From Thereva unica (lineage: Eukaryota > Arthropoda > Insecta > Diptera > Therevidae), in the NCBI GenBank assembly GCA_949987705.1, contig OX465281.1, positions 189,273,112 to 189,337,111 of the forward strand: a stretch of DNA of 64,000 bases. The letters run 5' to 3'. The notes beneath the pieces were generated by a model. The model did no database searches. It had not been told where the DNA came from and worked only from the letters and a program-made list of their open reading frames with translations. Of the stretch, positions 1-11,431 are shown piece by piece. Every line of letters begins with the position of its first letter. Positions within the stretch are counted from its first letter, which is position 1. Both the position numbers and the translations under genes were made by a program.

Positions 1-125
1 TGTTTTATTTCTTAGTTCCAGCTCGGTAAATAACTTTTGTAGCGACTTCTCTTTTGATTCGGTGAAGTGAGTGATGAGTTTGTCGTGACTGGTATTTTGC
101 TATATGCGGGGGTTTTCTAATGATA

Positions 126-353
126 TCAGAGACTTGACAAAGGATCGATTGAAGCTAAAACTATATAGTAGCGCTCGTCGTCGTCCACAAATCGGTGCGT
201 GTGGAACCTGGCCTCTACTTGGGCAAACCAAAGTTCAGGATCATTCCTCCAGAAATGTGGCAATCTGATTTGCGACCCTCCTGCATTGCTGTCGCTATCG
301 CTGCTAGACTTCTGAAGAGCTCTTGGTTTTTCTTTATTTTTGTCCGACACCAT
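126..353 (-). pseudogene. Ty3/gypsy-type Gag N-terminal fragment
   Basis: The minus-strand frame gives about 75 residues with a basic Ser/Asp-rich start, followed by LPHFWRNDPELWFAQVEA and, later, YYIVLASIDP. The 'P-x-F-W-x-x-D-P-x-L-W-F-x-Q-V-E' pattern is the usual start of arthropod Ty3/gypsy Gag proteins, which form the capsid of the retroelement particle. The frame is lost soon after the IDP motif, toward low coordinates. A primer-binding-like site lies just upstream in the same orientation (408-419), as expected for the 5' end of such an element. No protease, RT or integrase is in the window, so this is either truncated or continues past base 1. Confidence 0.7.
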
Positions 354-407
354 TTTATGCGTCCATCTCTTTTTTTGAAATCCTAGAAATTGGGCCTCTA
401 AAACTTT

Positions 408-419
408 TCGGGGTCACCA
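408..419 (-). other. Candidate LTR-retroelement primer-binding site
   Basis: Read on the minus strand, TGGTGACCCCGA follows a CA dinucleotide (421-422) after one spacer base. This is how a gypsy-type 5' LTR ends just before its tRNA primer site. It lies 55 bases upstream of the Gag-like start. The other LTR border was not found. Confidence 0.5.
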
Positions 420-422
420 ATG

Positions 423-779
423 TCGCTGTCTGGTTGTGACTTTGTCGTGTTACAACCATAAGCGAGCGGAATAAATAAAAGTCTAATCAATTATTTACAT
501 AAGTCAAATCTTTTATTTTCAATCGAATTTATTTATTTGCAACCTTGATCGATTGAGCTAACAAAAGGTAATGAGAAAAACGCCGTAGCAGCAAGTATTC
601 GTTTCTGCTACTAATCCGGTCAAGTTGTGGATATTTCTAAGTTTTTCCGATAGCGGCTGGGAAGGATTGCCACAGTTTTAACAAAACTTATAGGAAACAT
701 ATATTTATAGGTAATTACATTTTTTTATGTACCCTAAAACAAGTTTTGCAAATTTGTTCTTTGTTTCATTGTATCTTTT
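423..779. other. Possible LTR remnant and AT-rich DNA, no gene
   Basis: If 421 is the LTR edge, the minus-strand LTR would lie here. It contains AATAAA-like strings on the minus strand around 500-535, but no matching LTR boundary could be set. No coding sequence was seen. Confidence 0.3.
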
Positions 780-850
780 TTTTATCCCGGATTGTGCACA
801 CCTATTTTTATTTATTAAAAGGCGTTGCAACGCACGCGGGTTTTTGCTAG
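780..850 (+). mobile_element. Helitron 3' terminus
   Basis: The block contains the palindrome GCGTTGCAACGC, then ACGCGGGTTTTTG and a terminal CTAG followed by T. A short hairpin a few bases before CTRR, inserted next to T, is the normal Helitron 3' end. Almost the same end occurs at 49507-49571, which supports a family end. No matching 5' TC end was identified nearby. Confidence 0.65.
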
Positions 851-2757
851 TTTTTAAATAATCTTACCAACCTTGGAATATTTTTTTACGTAAGATGATT
901 TCTGAAAATTAAATAACAACCACCAAAAAACTCCGCAGTTATAACCTTCAAGTATTCACCTTTCCCCTCTTAAAAGTCAGCATCCAGGATATCTTTATCA
1001 TAAGATTCTTTTTGTATGAAAGTATCCTGAAAGAGCTGCTGGAAGGCTACACATACACAAAACACGTTACTTTAAAACATGCGCAGGTCTTTTGTATTCC
1101 TAAGCAGTTTTGGCTATACCATGAATTTGGGTCCTTATTTTTTATTAGAATCTCTACGTACGTACACAAACCATTTCAACATTTGAACTGGTATTGCTCC
1201 CCGGTTTCGTATACACATTCGCCCAAGAAACTAGAAGGTGAATTATATAAACAAATGCTTCAAGTGCTCCCCGTTCGCCCCAAAAACTGTAGTCACCAAG
1301 TTGGTCGAAAATCCCCTTTAAGCCTTAAAGATATCCCAGAAGCCTTGGCCTTAACAACAAACAACTTGCTCTCTCTCAGCACTCACCCTCTCTATCTAGC
1401 TATCTCTGTCTATCTCTTCTCCTTCGCACGAAATTTTTCAGTGGGATAGGTCTGGAGTTTCGAGGAGGATGCTGTTCGCATATTATATACAGAGCCATTT
1501 CACTCAGGTTTCGTAATAAGGATTTTAATCAATTCCCATTTAATCAAAAATTGAAATGAAGCCACCATATTCAGAAGCATTTATGCAAATTGCTTTGCCA
1601 GCGCCCCGTGCAGCCCCAGCGCCCTCTCGTAATATTTAGGCTCCAGTTACATACGACAAAAACCATACAGAAACGAAAAGGCGTAAAAACGGAGTGCAAA
1701 GCTCATTTTTTATGAAAGTTTTCACATCTGCTAGCTGGGCACTCCACCCCCACACCCCATAGCAGTTGGCCGCAGCACTCGTGTATAGCATTTGATGTGC
1801 TGCTGGTGGAGCACTTGGCCTTGACCTTGGATGCAATCCTTTTTCCCTGGGAATGCTCCCAGGGGTAGTTTTGGCATGTTTATAATTGCAGCGCTGCGCT
1901 GAGGAGGAAAATTTGTGTTCTTGTGATGTGTTCTCTAGCCTGGGATAAACTGCGTCACTGCGAAAAGGGGCGCTTCCAACAGTGGGGAAAAAGGGACAAA
2001 AATATAGTGGGGGCTGCGGTTTCGTATTCATGTGCAGTAGAGAGCTGCTTCTCCACCAAGTAAAAAGAAAGTGAGTTTGTGGGGTTTATATTGAATTTAG
2101 GTCAATTCGCAGCTTCCGATTTGTATGTTGCGACAACGACAGCAACGAAATCATATTTCCATAGAGAAAAGGACTCAGTGGCGTTGCCAGATGAAATCTT
2201 TCCTTTTATTGTAGTTTTCGAATATGTAAGGATGTGGATATATAGGTTATTGTAGAAGTTTCTATTGTGTTCAATGTCATTATCGATATTTATTAATCGG
2301 CTATCGTTTCTTTGTGTATAGTTTAGTGGTTTGGTTTTATAGACCTTTCACAATCAACAAGGAAGGCAAAATCTCGGGCAAAATATGAAAATAACAAAAG
2401 ATGCTTACGTAATCTTAATTTATCTCAATAATCTATTTTTGGAGCGTAAGAAATCTTCTCTATCTGCTTTTTACATCGTAATCCTTTTCAAGGTTCAGAA
2501 AAATATTAATATCGGACCTGTACAGTCTGGTAAATACAAATTCGTATTTTTTTATTAATGCTAACGCTGTAATTACAGATACAAAATAAAAACATTAAGA
2601 ATGTGAATTAAAAGTTCGTGGGCTCGGAGATTGTTTATTGGGGCAGTTTAAAACAGACTTAAAAGAAGTGATATGGATTAATCAAGAATAGCATGAAATA
2701 ATTAAACACGTGCATTTACGAACGAATTCAGCGTGGTTCAGCCTATAGTGTTTCTAA
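851..2757. other. Non-coding DNA, nothing recognised
   Basis: The open frames here (for example about 1012-1449 on + and 1636-2031 on -) have no recognisable motifs and look like chance frames. A pyrimidine-rich stretch with CTCT and TCTATC repeats lies at about 1368-1430. No TIR or LINE tail was identified. Confidence 0.4.
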
Positions 2758-2925
2758 TGAAATTTGTTACATTTAGAAGAACAGCTAAGATTCATGCTAT
2801 ACAATGAACGAGCCGAGTTTTTCGCGGTCTGGGATAATAATACTTTATTGAGTTTTAAAAAAAATTGGCAGAGTTCGGTGTATAGCATGAGTCTTAGCTG
2901 TTCTTTTAAATGTAACAAATTTCAT
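2758..2925. repeat. Short inverted repeat (hairpin)
   Basis: The arm at 2758-2804 starts ATGAAATTTGTTACATTTAG. It is repeated inverted at 2879-2925 with only a few mismatches, around a loop of about 75 bases. The arms are about 47 bases. It could be a tiny MITE or a folded-back remnant. No target duplication could be defined. Confidence 0.7.
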
Positions 2926-2939
2926 TATCTGCCAATGAT

Positions 2940-3643
2940 CTTGACGAGATACACTCCTCATACCCCAAGTTATTTTTAACATGTTTGCTGATAGGCTCAG
3001 CGAAATTTATTGTCCCAACTCTGTTCCAAGGCACACTGATCCAACTGATGCGCACACTTGTCATAGATGATCTATCCCTGTCGATTGAAGATATACTGAC
3101 CGGTTTAAACAATCGTGACCCGAAAAGGGTCATGGACCTGACAATCTGCCCTCTAGTTTTTTGCAACGATGCTCAAATCATATCTCATTCCCTCTGCATC
3201 TCATCTTTAACAGATCATTATCGTTAGAAAGTTTCCTACGATATGGAAGAAATCCTACCGCATACCAATCCATAAGACGTCTGATAAGCATTCAACTACA
3301 GAGGTATTGCCATTTTATCATCAATCCCCAAACTAATTGGAAACCTCATCCACGACAAGATTGTCTATTTAATCGACCCAGACTTAAATGAACAACAACA
3401 CGGCTTCACAAAAGGGCGTTCGACCACTTCAAACCTCATGGTCTTAATCTCCGAACTCCTCTGTAGCATGTAGAAGGGCCATCAAATCGATGCTATTTAT
3501 TCTGACTTCAGCAGGGCCTTTGATAAGCTAGACCACCAAATGTTACTTGTTAAACTCTCAAGATTTGGAATAACAGGGTCTGCCCTTGAATGATTAAGAT
3601 CATATCTCAACGAAAGAACACAGGTTATCAGATTTCAAGGATT
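2940..3643 (+). mobile_element. Jockey-like LINE, 5' part of RT (split element)
   Basis: The + strand frames, broken by stops and shifts, encode RT sequence: a linker with SIEDILTGLNN, then NYRGIAILSSIPKLI, HGFTKGRSTTSN, and motif A as YSDFSRAFDKLDHQ. The element stops at 3643 inside RT and resumes at 7373 with FGVPQGS and YADD, after an opposite-strand LINE. It is a dead copy with many stops. The pattern fits the jockey/CR1 side of the LINE tree, assigned by eye. Confidence 0.75.
3631..3643. repeat. 13-bp target-site duplication, left copy
   Basis: GATTTCAAGGATT is present here and again at 7360-7372, exactly flanking the LINE at 3644-7359. The two halves of the interrupted RT frame meet across one copy. 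Confidence 0.9.
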
Positions 3644-3721
3644 ATATATATAGATTTTCGAGGGATACCGAATCAGACCACTATTTGCGGGTCCCTTTTC
3701 GTCCCTCTGCCTAGAGTCATC

Positions 3722-5566
3722 TTATTGGGGTTGCAGTGGGTTGTCCCATTGCTCCCTTACTTCGACTCCCCTAGTTATCGCGAGCAGCTGATTGAAGGGA
3801 GTCTGCCTCATGTCCTCCATCCAATGGAGTCCAGTTATGGCAGCCCTTTTCCTCGCCACCGCCGGACAGTGACACACTATGTGTGTGGCCGTCTCAGGTT
3901 CCTCCAGGCACATCCGACAGGTGTCATCCTCCAGAATTCCCATTCTTTTTAGGTGATACCTGAAACATCCGTGTCCTGTAATCAGTGCCACCAACCATCT
4001 GAGGGTTCTCCTTTGCATATGCAGGATCCTTCTTCTGGCTGCGGTAATCGGCAACGTAAGCACCATCTTAGCCTGCCTACACGTGGTCATAGCGTCCCAC
4101 CGTCTCCGGTGTTCCTCAGCGACCCATTTCTCGATGCAGTTCCTCACCAACCCTCTGCCAATGGCAGAGTATGGCTCCGGTCCCCAGAATTCCGAGGTTG
4201 ACCCCTGTTTTGCCAGGTTGTCAGCCTTTTCGTTCCCATCGATGCCTGTATGTCCTCTAACCCAAGCTAGCGTCACGTTGTTTTGTTTCGCACACCTGTT
4301 CAGTTTTTGGACACATTCCAACGCCAGACACGCATTAATCTCTGTCTGATTCATGCGCTTAATCACAGCCTGATTGTCCAGTGCTATAAGGATACTTCTT
4401 CCCTGCACCTGACCCTCACTTATGTGATCCAGCGCGTGCAGCAGAGCAAGCATTTCCGCCTGGTAGACTGAGGTGTAATTCCCCAAAGCCAGAGAGCAGG
4501 TCAGATTTAAGTCCTCCGAGAAGACTCCCGCACCTGCTCTGCCGTCAATCTTGGATCCGTCCGTGAAGATATATATGTCTTCCGGTCTCCCTTCGGGGAG
4601 CGTTCCGTTCCCTATGAGGGTTTTATGATACCTTTCGGTCACCCTCATTTTTGTGATCCCTTCCATGGGCATCATGAGCTCCCTAATCCCTTTAATGCGA
4701 TCCAGGATCTTCATGTGCCCATATAAGGTTCCTGACGCCTGCCATGCGGCATCACGTCTCATCCGAATCGCTGAGGCTGCCGCAGTCTTCATCACCTGGA
4801 GATCTAACGGCAGCAGACCTAACAGCGCCTCCAATGCCGCGGCGGGTGTGGTGCGGAAAGCACCGCTCACACCTACGCAGGCCATTCTTTGCACCTTGTC
4901 CAAATGCCTCTTGACGGTTTTCTGTGTGGCTTTAGTCCACCAGACCACCGAGGCATAAGTTATGATGGGTCTCACCATCATGGTATATGTCCAGTATGCT
5001 AACCTTGGTGAGATACCCCACCTTAGTCCACATACTCTTCTGCACTGGTGAAGCACCCTTGTCGCCTTCTTAATCTTCTCTTCAACGTGGTATTTCCAGG
5101 TTAGTCGCGAGTCCAAGTATACACCCAGATACTTGACCATCCCAGACACCTTGATCCTCGATCCAAAAAGCATGAGGGGCTGAAAATCCAGATCTTTAAT
5201 CTTCCTAGTGAAGATTATCGCGTCTGTCTTATTGGCATTTATGGTGAGGCCCTGTTCCGTACACCACTGCTCAACCACTTGGAGTGCATTCCTCATGATA
5301 TCTGCCGTAGTGCTCATAAACTTGCCACGTGCCACAATCGCTACATCATCTGCATACCCAACGGTATGCACGCCCATTACCTCTAGCCGCCTGAGCAGAG
5401 TGTCCACAGTGATGTTCCACAGGAGGGGCGATAGGACCCCGCCCTGTGGGCATCCCTTGCTGACCCTCCCTCGAAGCCGCGAGTCTCCTGTCTGAATCCT
5501 TACCGCTCTGTTTTTCAGCATGCTGTCCACCCACCTTACAATCATGGGGCTGACCTCGCGCCTCAC
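3722..5566 (-). pseudogene. LINE ORF2, RT core, RNase H, Cys/His knuckle
   Basis: This is the continuation of the upstream frame after a 1-base shift. RT motif B is KGCPQGGVLSPLLWN, and the catalytic motif C is VGYADDVAIVA. The thumb has VKYLGVYLDSRLTW. An RNase H domain follows with YIFTDGSKIDG, YQAEMLALLHAL, IALDNQA and WVRGHTGIDGNEKAD, so all four acidic catalytic positions look present. The end carries a knuckle CRMCLEEPETATHIVCHC. The domains are complete and conservative, which suggests a fairly young copy despite the frameshift. Confidence 0.9.
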
Positions 5567-7338
5567 CAGAGCGTCTTTGAGTTGTTGAACTGTATCTTGT
5601 CGAAGGCGCCTTCGATGTCCATAATAACGGCCATCGCTATGCCTCCGGTATACAGTTCCCCCTCGGCTACTCGCACCAGTTGGTGAAGTGCCGTTTCTGT
5701 AGATCTGCCAGCCTGGTAAGCGTGCTGGCTTCTACTTAAAGGGTGCCTCCTTAGCATAGTACTCTCCAGGTGGTCTGCCACCACTCTTTCCATTGTTTTC
5801 AACAGAAAGGATGTTAGGCTGACTGGCCTGGAGGACTTCGCCTCGGTGTAGTCCTTCTTGCCTGGCTTAGGGAGAAATACCACTTTGGTTTCCCTCCACA
5901 CCGCCGGAATGTATCCTGTTGCTAGACAGGTAACGAATATTCCCCTAAGCCTGGGTGCAATGATATCTTTGCCCCATTGAAGCAGCGCAGGGAATATTCC
6001 GTCACGCCCCGATGTCTTGAAGGGAGAGAATGTGTCTATTGCACGTCTCACCCCTTCCTCCGTCACCACCCCGTTAGCCTCCTCTCGGTTCATCCTTGTA
6101 GCCATTCTGTTACGAATAGTCCAAGATTTACCCGAGATATAGCTGCCAGGAAAGTGAACTTCCATCAGGATCTTGTTGGTTTCCTCCAGCGTCTCCGTCA
6201 TCCTCCCCGACGGGTCACGAACGAGTCCGACTTTGGAGACCGGGTCCCTGGAGATCATTTTCTGAAGTCTGCTGGCCTCAGATATGCTCTCCATGCTCGA
6301 GCAGAAATCCCTCCACGACTCCCTTTTCCGTCGTCGCAGAGTTTGTTTCATTTCTCTTTTCTTGGCTTTATAATTCTCCCAGGCAACCGGGTCATTGCAC
6401 CTCATCGCTTGGTTGAAAGCCCTTCTGACCTCTTTCTTCAGTTTCTCCAGCTCCCTACACCACCAGGGTGTGGGATCATGGTCATCCACTGACGTAAGAG
6501 GACACGCCACTCGAAAAGCGTTCTCTATCGCTGTCTGCAGGACATGCAACTGAGACTCTGCTTCTCTTGTGGTTTTCGGTGCCCTTGGCACGCGCTCCCC
6601 GAGATTCCTGCGCAACATTTCAGTATATCTAGACGTGTCCGTGTTGCGGGGAATTCTCGTTGTTCTAATTCCGTCTCCCCTGCCCGGGGTTCCGTACTCT
6701 ATCTCAAATGAAATGGCTCTGTGATCTGACATAGTCGTCCGATCCATCACCTCCCAGTTGGTCAATCTTGTCAACATCCGGTTGCTGCATAGAGTTATAT
6801 CTATGACTTCCCTTCGTCTAGCATCGACGAAGGTTGGTTCTACCCCTCTATTTGCAATAACTAGATTGTTGCATTCCACAAATTCGAGCAAAGCCTCTCC
6901 TCTATGGTTGTCGTTGGTGCTTCCCCACACCGTGTTGTGTGCATTTGCGTCGCAACCAACTATTAACCCTGTGCCTTTTTCGCCACAGGTAATAACCAGA
7001 ATTTCCAACTCCCTGGTGGGCGGAGGATCTGGCGAATCGTACGGAAGGTAGGCTGAGGCTAGAATGAAAGCCCCACTTCCAGTACCTACGCGTACTGCTG
7101 TGAGATCTGGTGTGCACAAGTGCGGCAGTAAAACCGCCTGCACTCCGTGTTTCACCAGCACACACGTCCTCACTCTTTCATTCGCATTGGGAACGTACAG
7201 AGTGTCAAAGCTCCCAGATAGTCCCCTAATCCTACCGTTGTAGATCCAGGGTTCCTGTATGAGAGCAATATCCAGCTTCATCTCACCGAAGCCTCGCGTC
7301 ATCATTGCTGATGCTGCTCTGCTATGGTGTAGATTCAA
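5567..7338 (-). pseudogene. LINE ORF2, endonuclease and N-terminal RT
   Basis: This frame covers the EEP endonuclease: LNLHHSRAAS at the start, the catalytic E in IALIQEPW, GCDANAHNTVWGS, and MSDHRAISFE near its end. The linker with WWCRELEKLKKEVRRAF follows, then the RT fingers with PVSLTSFLLKTMER, HAYQAGRSTETAL and motif A VIMDIEGAFD. The open frame runs upstream to the insertion junction without a proper start, which shows 5' truncation. A single-base deletion in FNN-LKDAL, near 5570-5585, shifts the frame and separates this part from the YADD half. Confidence 0.9.
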
Positions 7339-7359
7339 CTGGCAAACCTTTAATTGCCG

Positions 7360-7372
7360 GATTTCAAGGATT
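7360..7372. repeat. 13-bp target-site duplication, right copy
   Basis: GATTTCAAGGATT is identical to 3631-3643. It marks the 5' edge of the inserted LINE. Confidence 0.9.
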
Positions 7373-8182
7373 CCTTTAAAATGAAATCGACGTAACTTTC
7401 GGTGTTCCTCAGGGCAGTTATCTTGGCCCTATTCTGTTCAATATATTCATCTCTGACCTATCTAAGAAATTAGAGAATATCCCGCATGTCTTTTACGCGG
7501 ACGATCTTAAAATATTCAGTGTTATCAGGTCCCAAACTGACGTATCGTATATTCAGTTGAATCTCAATGCGTTACAAGACTGGTGCACCACTAATAAATT
7601 GCATCTTAACATCAACAAATGTCAAGCAATTACCTTCTCCCGCAAACATAACACACTGCTGTATTATTATAAGCTCAACGACACGGTGTTGAATCAAGTC
7701 GATCAAATTGTCGATGAAACCTAGCCTAGATAAAACTTTAATTTCAATTTGGCTTTATAAACAGAAGAACTAAAGAATTCGACAATATATGGTTCACAAA
7801 AACTCTCTTCTGTTCTCTAGTCCGTCCTATCCTGGAATATGCATGTCCCATCTGGGATCCCATATTTCTCATAAGTAGCAACAGGATAGAATCAATTTAG
7901 AAGAAATTTATCCTCTTTGCTCTGAGAAGTCTACACGGCCCTCGTGACTTTCTAAGCCTACAACCCTGCACGGACAGGCTCAAGGTGTTGGACCTCTTGC
8001 CGCTCTCTGCTAGGAGAAATTTTTTTATCGCGTCTCTCGCCTTAGAAGTCCTTGACGGCAACGTGAGGAAGAAAAGCTCATGGAATAATAAATTATGTAT
8101 ATTGTGGTTATCGGTTCTAAATGAAAAATTACTTATAGTGCATATAAAAAGGCAATAAATCGCATAAATTTATAAAAAAAAA
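7373..8182 (+). mobile_element. Jockey-like LINE, 3' part of RT and tail
   Basis: This continues the element broken at 3643. It has motif B FGVPQGSYLGPILFN, motif C VFYADDLKIFS, then WCTTNKLHLNINKC and thumb and C-terminal residues in shifting frames with stops to about 8080. An A-rich run at about 8173-8182 is a likely 3' tail. No RNase H was seen, which fits the jockey/CR1 type. Confidence 0.75.
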
Positions 8183-8384
8183 CCACCTTATTTGCCAGGT
8201 TTAGGCGTAAGTTTAGCTCTAGTTGTTTGCCCTTACGTACTCGGCTAACTACCGCTTGCCTTGATTTAAGAAGAGATACATTATCCTGATAAATAAGATC
8301 GTGTAATGTCGCTTATGTATATTTCTTTTTGTAGTTTACATTTTATAAAGAAAGTACTAAAGGGAAACTTATCTGCAACCCCAA

Positions 8385-9395
8385 CCACCAAGCTACTATC
8401 AGCATGCGTACCAGGCGAGCAAGTCCACTGCACAATCTGGTGCTCAGGCTGGAATGCGAAGCTCTAAACAAAGGAGTTGCACTGATGGCCTTCCTCGATA
8501 TCGAGGGAGCTTTTGACAATACATCCTTTGTATTATAGCTAGGGCTCTAAGTAGACGTAGTCTAAGTAGCAGTTTCTGCAACTAGATTGACTCTATGCTG
8601 AAAACACGCAAACTAATGGTCTCTCATGTTGAGGGGCCTCTGGAGAGTATTATAGGTTGTCCACATCGAGGAGTTTTATCTCCACTTCTCTGGTGCCTTG
8701 TTGTAGATGAACTCATAGAGCTGCTCAACGGCCGAAACTTTTCTGACGATGTAGTCACAGTAGTTACAGGTGAAACTGAAGGAGCCATGTCAAGGTGTCT
8801 GCAGCAAGCAGTAGATCTGGTTTCTAGCTGGTGCGATAGTTTAGGACTAAAAATTTATCCCGACAAAACGAATCTGATTCCTTTCACCAGGAAACGATCA
8901 CTACCTGGACTTTTGGAACCTACACTCGCAGGCAGAACTATAGGGGTTTCACAACCAGCCAAATATTTAGAAGTGTCCATAAAAGCCAAGCTCAACTAGA
9001 ACCAGCACATGTACATTCTGATGAGCAGAATGCGGAGATCTCTGTGGGCTTGCCGCAGAGCTTGCTGTTTCACATGGGGTTTGCAATCGAAAACCACCCA
9101 CCAGCTGCAAAGGGCCCTGGCCGATCGGACTTTGATGAAACATACTGAACGCTGGAGGTCCGCGCCTGGACTGGTCAACTCTAAACGGTCCCTTCCTGTG
9201 ATTTGTTAGGGCGCAATAAAAATAATGTCAGGACACTTGTTGGCTTGATTAGACACTGTGTCCTAAATTACCACTTAGGGAGGATAGGAAGGGCGGACGA
9301 CTTCACATGTAGGAGGGGGAGCAGGGCTCCTTTGTTCGAGGATTCCCTGGTCGAACATTCGAGTCTAAGCATTCAGCATTCATAGCCGAATTCAA
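8385..9395 (+). mobile_element. Internally deleted LINE remnant (RT only)
   Basis: The fragments in order are an RT finger QHAYQASKSTAQSG, motif A AFLDIEGAFDN (about 8490-8520), motif B GCPHRGVLSPLLWC in the open frame 8595-8999, a damaged motif C NFSDDVVTVVTGE, and thumb SWCDSLGLKIYPDKT. The RNase H region is missing. The next block jumps to a C-terminal LNYHLGRIGRADDFTCRR at 9255-9320. The normal Tyr-Ala-Asp-Asp is changed, so RT would be inactive. It looks related to the I/LOA-type LINEs at 3.7 and 18.5 kb. Confidence 0.75.
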
Positions 9396-9916
9396 GCTAA
9401 CTGCATATTTATCTCAATCTTCAATAATTTCCATATAGTACATGCTTATGTATTTTTCTGCTTCAATTAGGGATAGTTTAGGGGCGTTTTTGGGACCTTC
9501 TACATATATCCCAAACGCAAAGTGGGAACGCAAAGTGGAGCCCTTTTATCGCACAGAAGCATTTTTATGCTTTTCTCTCTGCTGCACGAACGTGGACTCC
9601 AGACAAGGAAAAATATACATAGTATACAAATATCGGCGCGATAAAAGAGCTCCAATTTGCATTTTGAGATGTAAACGGGCTTTTATCTACAGTTCACAGC
9701 CAGAAGTGCTTAAGTGCAAAAAACGCGTTTCGAGAAAATCGCCCTCAAAGATTTTTTTAGATACAGCATTTTGCGAAAAACCACTTTTGCCAGTCCAATA
9801 ACTCGTCCACAGCTCAGTTTAACATAAGAATTATAGCACTGATTAAGAATAAAATACTGGATACAAAAATTCAACTAGTTGGGATGTGGGTTTGACCCCT
9901 TCGGTCCACACGATTA

Positions 9917-11186
9917 ACTTCCCAGTATGATGAACGAAGATGGAATAAACTGGCTTCTTACAAAATAGTTATACGTTTAGCACTAGTGGAAAATTGGATA
10001 GTATTAGAACTGATGACAAAGCCATCCCGAGAGAAGCTAGTTCAAATAACTATAATAATATTAAATCCACAAGATTTTTCTAGAGAATTTGTGTTTCCTG
10101 AACTTTGGCAAACAAACATTTCCTCCGTATTTCGTTCGCTGCACTAAAGCGAGTGTTCAAATTCGTATTGAGCGTGTTGAAGCGCCATTGACAAACTGAG
10201 AAGCGAATGACTTCATTTGGAAATTCCAAAGCGTTCCGGAGATATTAGCAAAACTTTAACTGAAAAGTACTTGTCAGACTTGACCAAAAAGAACAAATTT
10301 TGCGGTAACTACTGGAAATCCCGGGATGAACCGCAATTTTTTGGAACTGTATCACACGTAGAAAACAATTCCCCGTCAAAAAGTGATAATCCAAGGTTTG
10401 AAAAATTCGCGCAGTTTGTAAAGGGTAACGAATTTTTGCACGATTCTGAAAAGTTGTCGGATTTTGACAAGTGATGTTTTGTTCGAAGGCTATCGCTGTG
10501 CAGAACCCAAAAAAGATCACTTCGTTTAGAACGGGTCTCATTCCATCGAGTTTATTAGATATTAGCAAAACATGTCAATTTAAGGTCTTTCTGACAATTA
10601 GCCGAAGTTTTTTCTATTTAAACAAAAAAGGCCCGACCGAATATTATGAAATTTTTTTCAGAGCATTTCTTCGTTAATATTCCTTTTTCGGCACCTCAAT
10701 GAAGTCGATATAGTTTTTAGTTTGCGCGGTATCGTGCAGGTTCAAAAATCATAAACGTCGTTTACACAAAAAAAAAACGGCTCGACCGAATATTATAAAA
10801 ATCTTTTCAGATTATATTGTCGCTAATACGCTTCGAACGGCATCTCAAGTAATTCAATATCTTTCGTGGTTCGGGCGATATCGTGCAGGTACAAAAGTCA
10901 CTTACGCCGCTTAAACAAAAAAACGGCTCGACCGAATTTTATGAAAATCTTTTCAAATCATATTTCGGTTAATACGCTTCGAACGACACCTCAACAAAGT
11001 CGATATCTTTTTTGGTTCGCGCGATATCGTGTAGGAAAAAATGACCACATCCGTACGCACACACACACACATACTTCCTCCCAATTTTTTGCTTAAAATG
11101 CTCCTGGAACCTTGAAAGATGAAAATACGTCGAAATTTTCGATTTCGATTTTCGGACCGATTACAATAACTTCCTATACTGGGAAG
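9917..11186. mobile_element. TTAA-flanked non-autonomous DNA element
   Basis: The terminal inverted repeat CTTCCCAGTAT is exact at both ends, and TTAA flanks it at 9913-9916 and 11187-11190. TTAA duplications are the mark of piggyBac and also Kolobok elements. No transposase was recognised. The 85-codon frame at 10217-10474 (+) is unassigned and asparagine/lysine rich. The right third is made of three tandem units. The host target cannot be checked because the flanks are unknown DNA. Confidence 0.65.
10619..11055. repeat. Three tandem units of about 145 bp
   Basis: Units start near 10619, 10765 and 10913. Each contains a CGACCGAATATTAT-like start, AATACGCTTCGAAC in the middle, and GCGATATCGTGCAGG near the end. 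The units differ by substitutions and small indels, so the array is old. A short CA run follows at 11058-11072. Confidence 0.75.
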
Positions 11187-11431
11187 TTAATAAACTCAAA
11201 ATCATCAAATTTGCACTTAAGCACTTTTGGCTTTTTACTGTAGTTTGAGTTTGAATTTATATCCCATTCTGAGTAGAAATCAGACTCGCCCGTTCTTAGA
11301 TTGAAACAGGCACAGGCAAAGTCAAAACGCCTGAATGGCACCCGACACCGGTATTGTATAACTGAGTAAAATATTACTTTTCCAAAATTGTATAGGACGA
11401 AAAACGAGCTATTATTTTGGTCGCCATAGAT

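Larger units (their letters stand above)
3644..7359 (-). mobile_element. 5'-truncated LINE with EN, RT and RNase H
   Basis: This minus-strand non-LTR retrotransposon of about 3.7 kb is flanked by the 13-bp duplication GATTTCAAGGATT. Its 3' end is a short TA-rich tail (3644-3652). Its 5' edge (7359) falls just before the endonuclease start KVCQLNLHHS, so ORF1 and the leader are missing. The domain order is apurinic endonuclease, RT, RNase H and a C-terminal Cys/His knuckle. That order fits I/LOA-type LINEs and perhaps the R1 side. It is a typical product of incomplete reverse transcription. Confidence 0.9.

Noticed and set aside
1012..1449. 145-codon frame as a host gene
   Set aside because: No motif, no clear splice or start context, and a low-complexity CT-rich end. 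Probably chance.
5977..6492. 171-codon + strand frame
   Set aside because: It is antisense to the endonuclease-RT linker of the LINE at 3644-7359.
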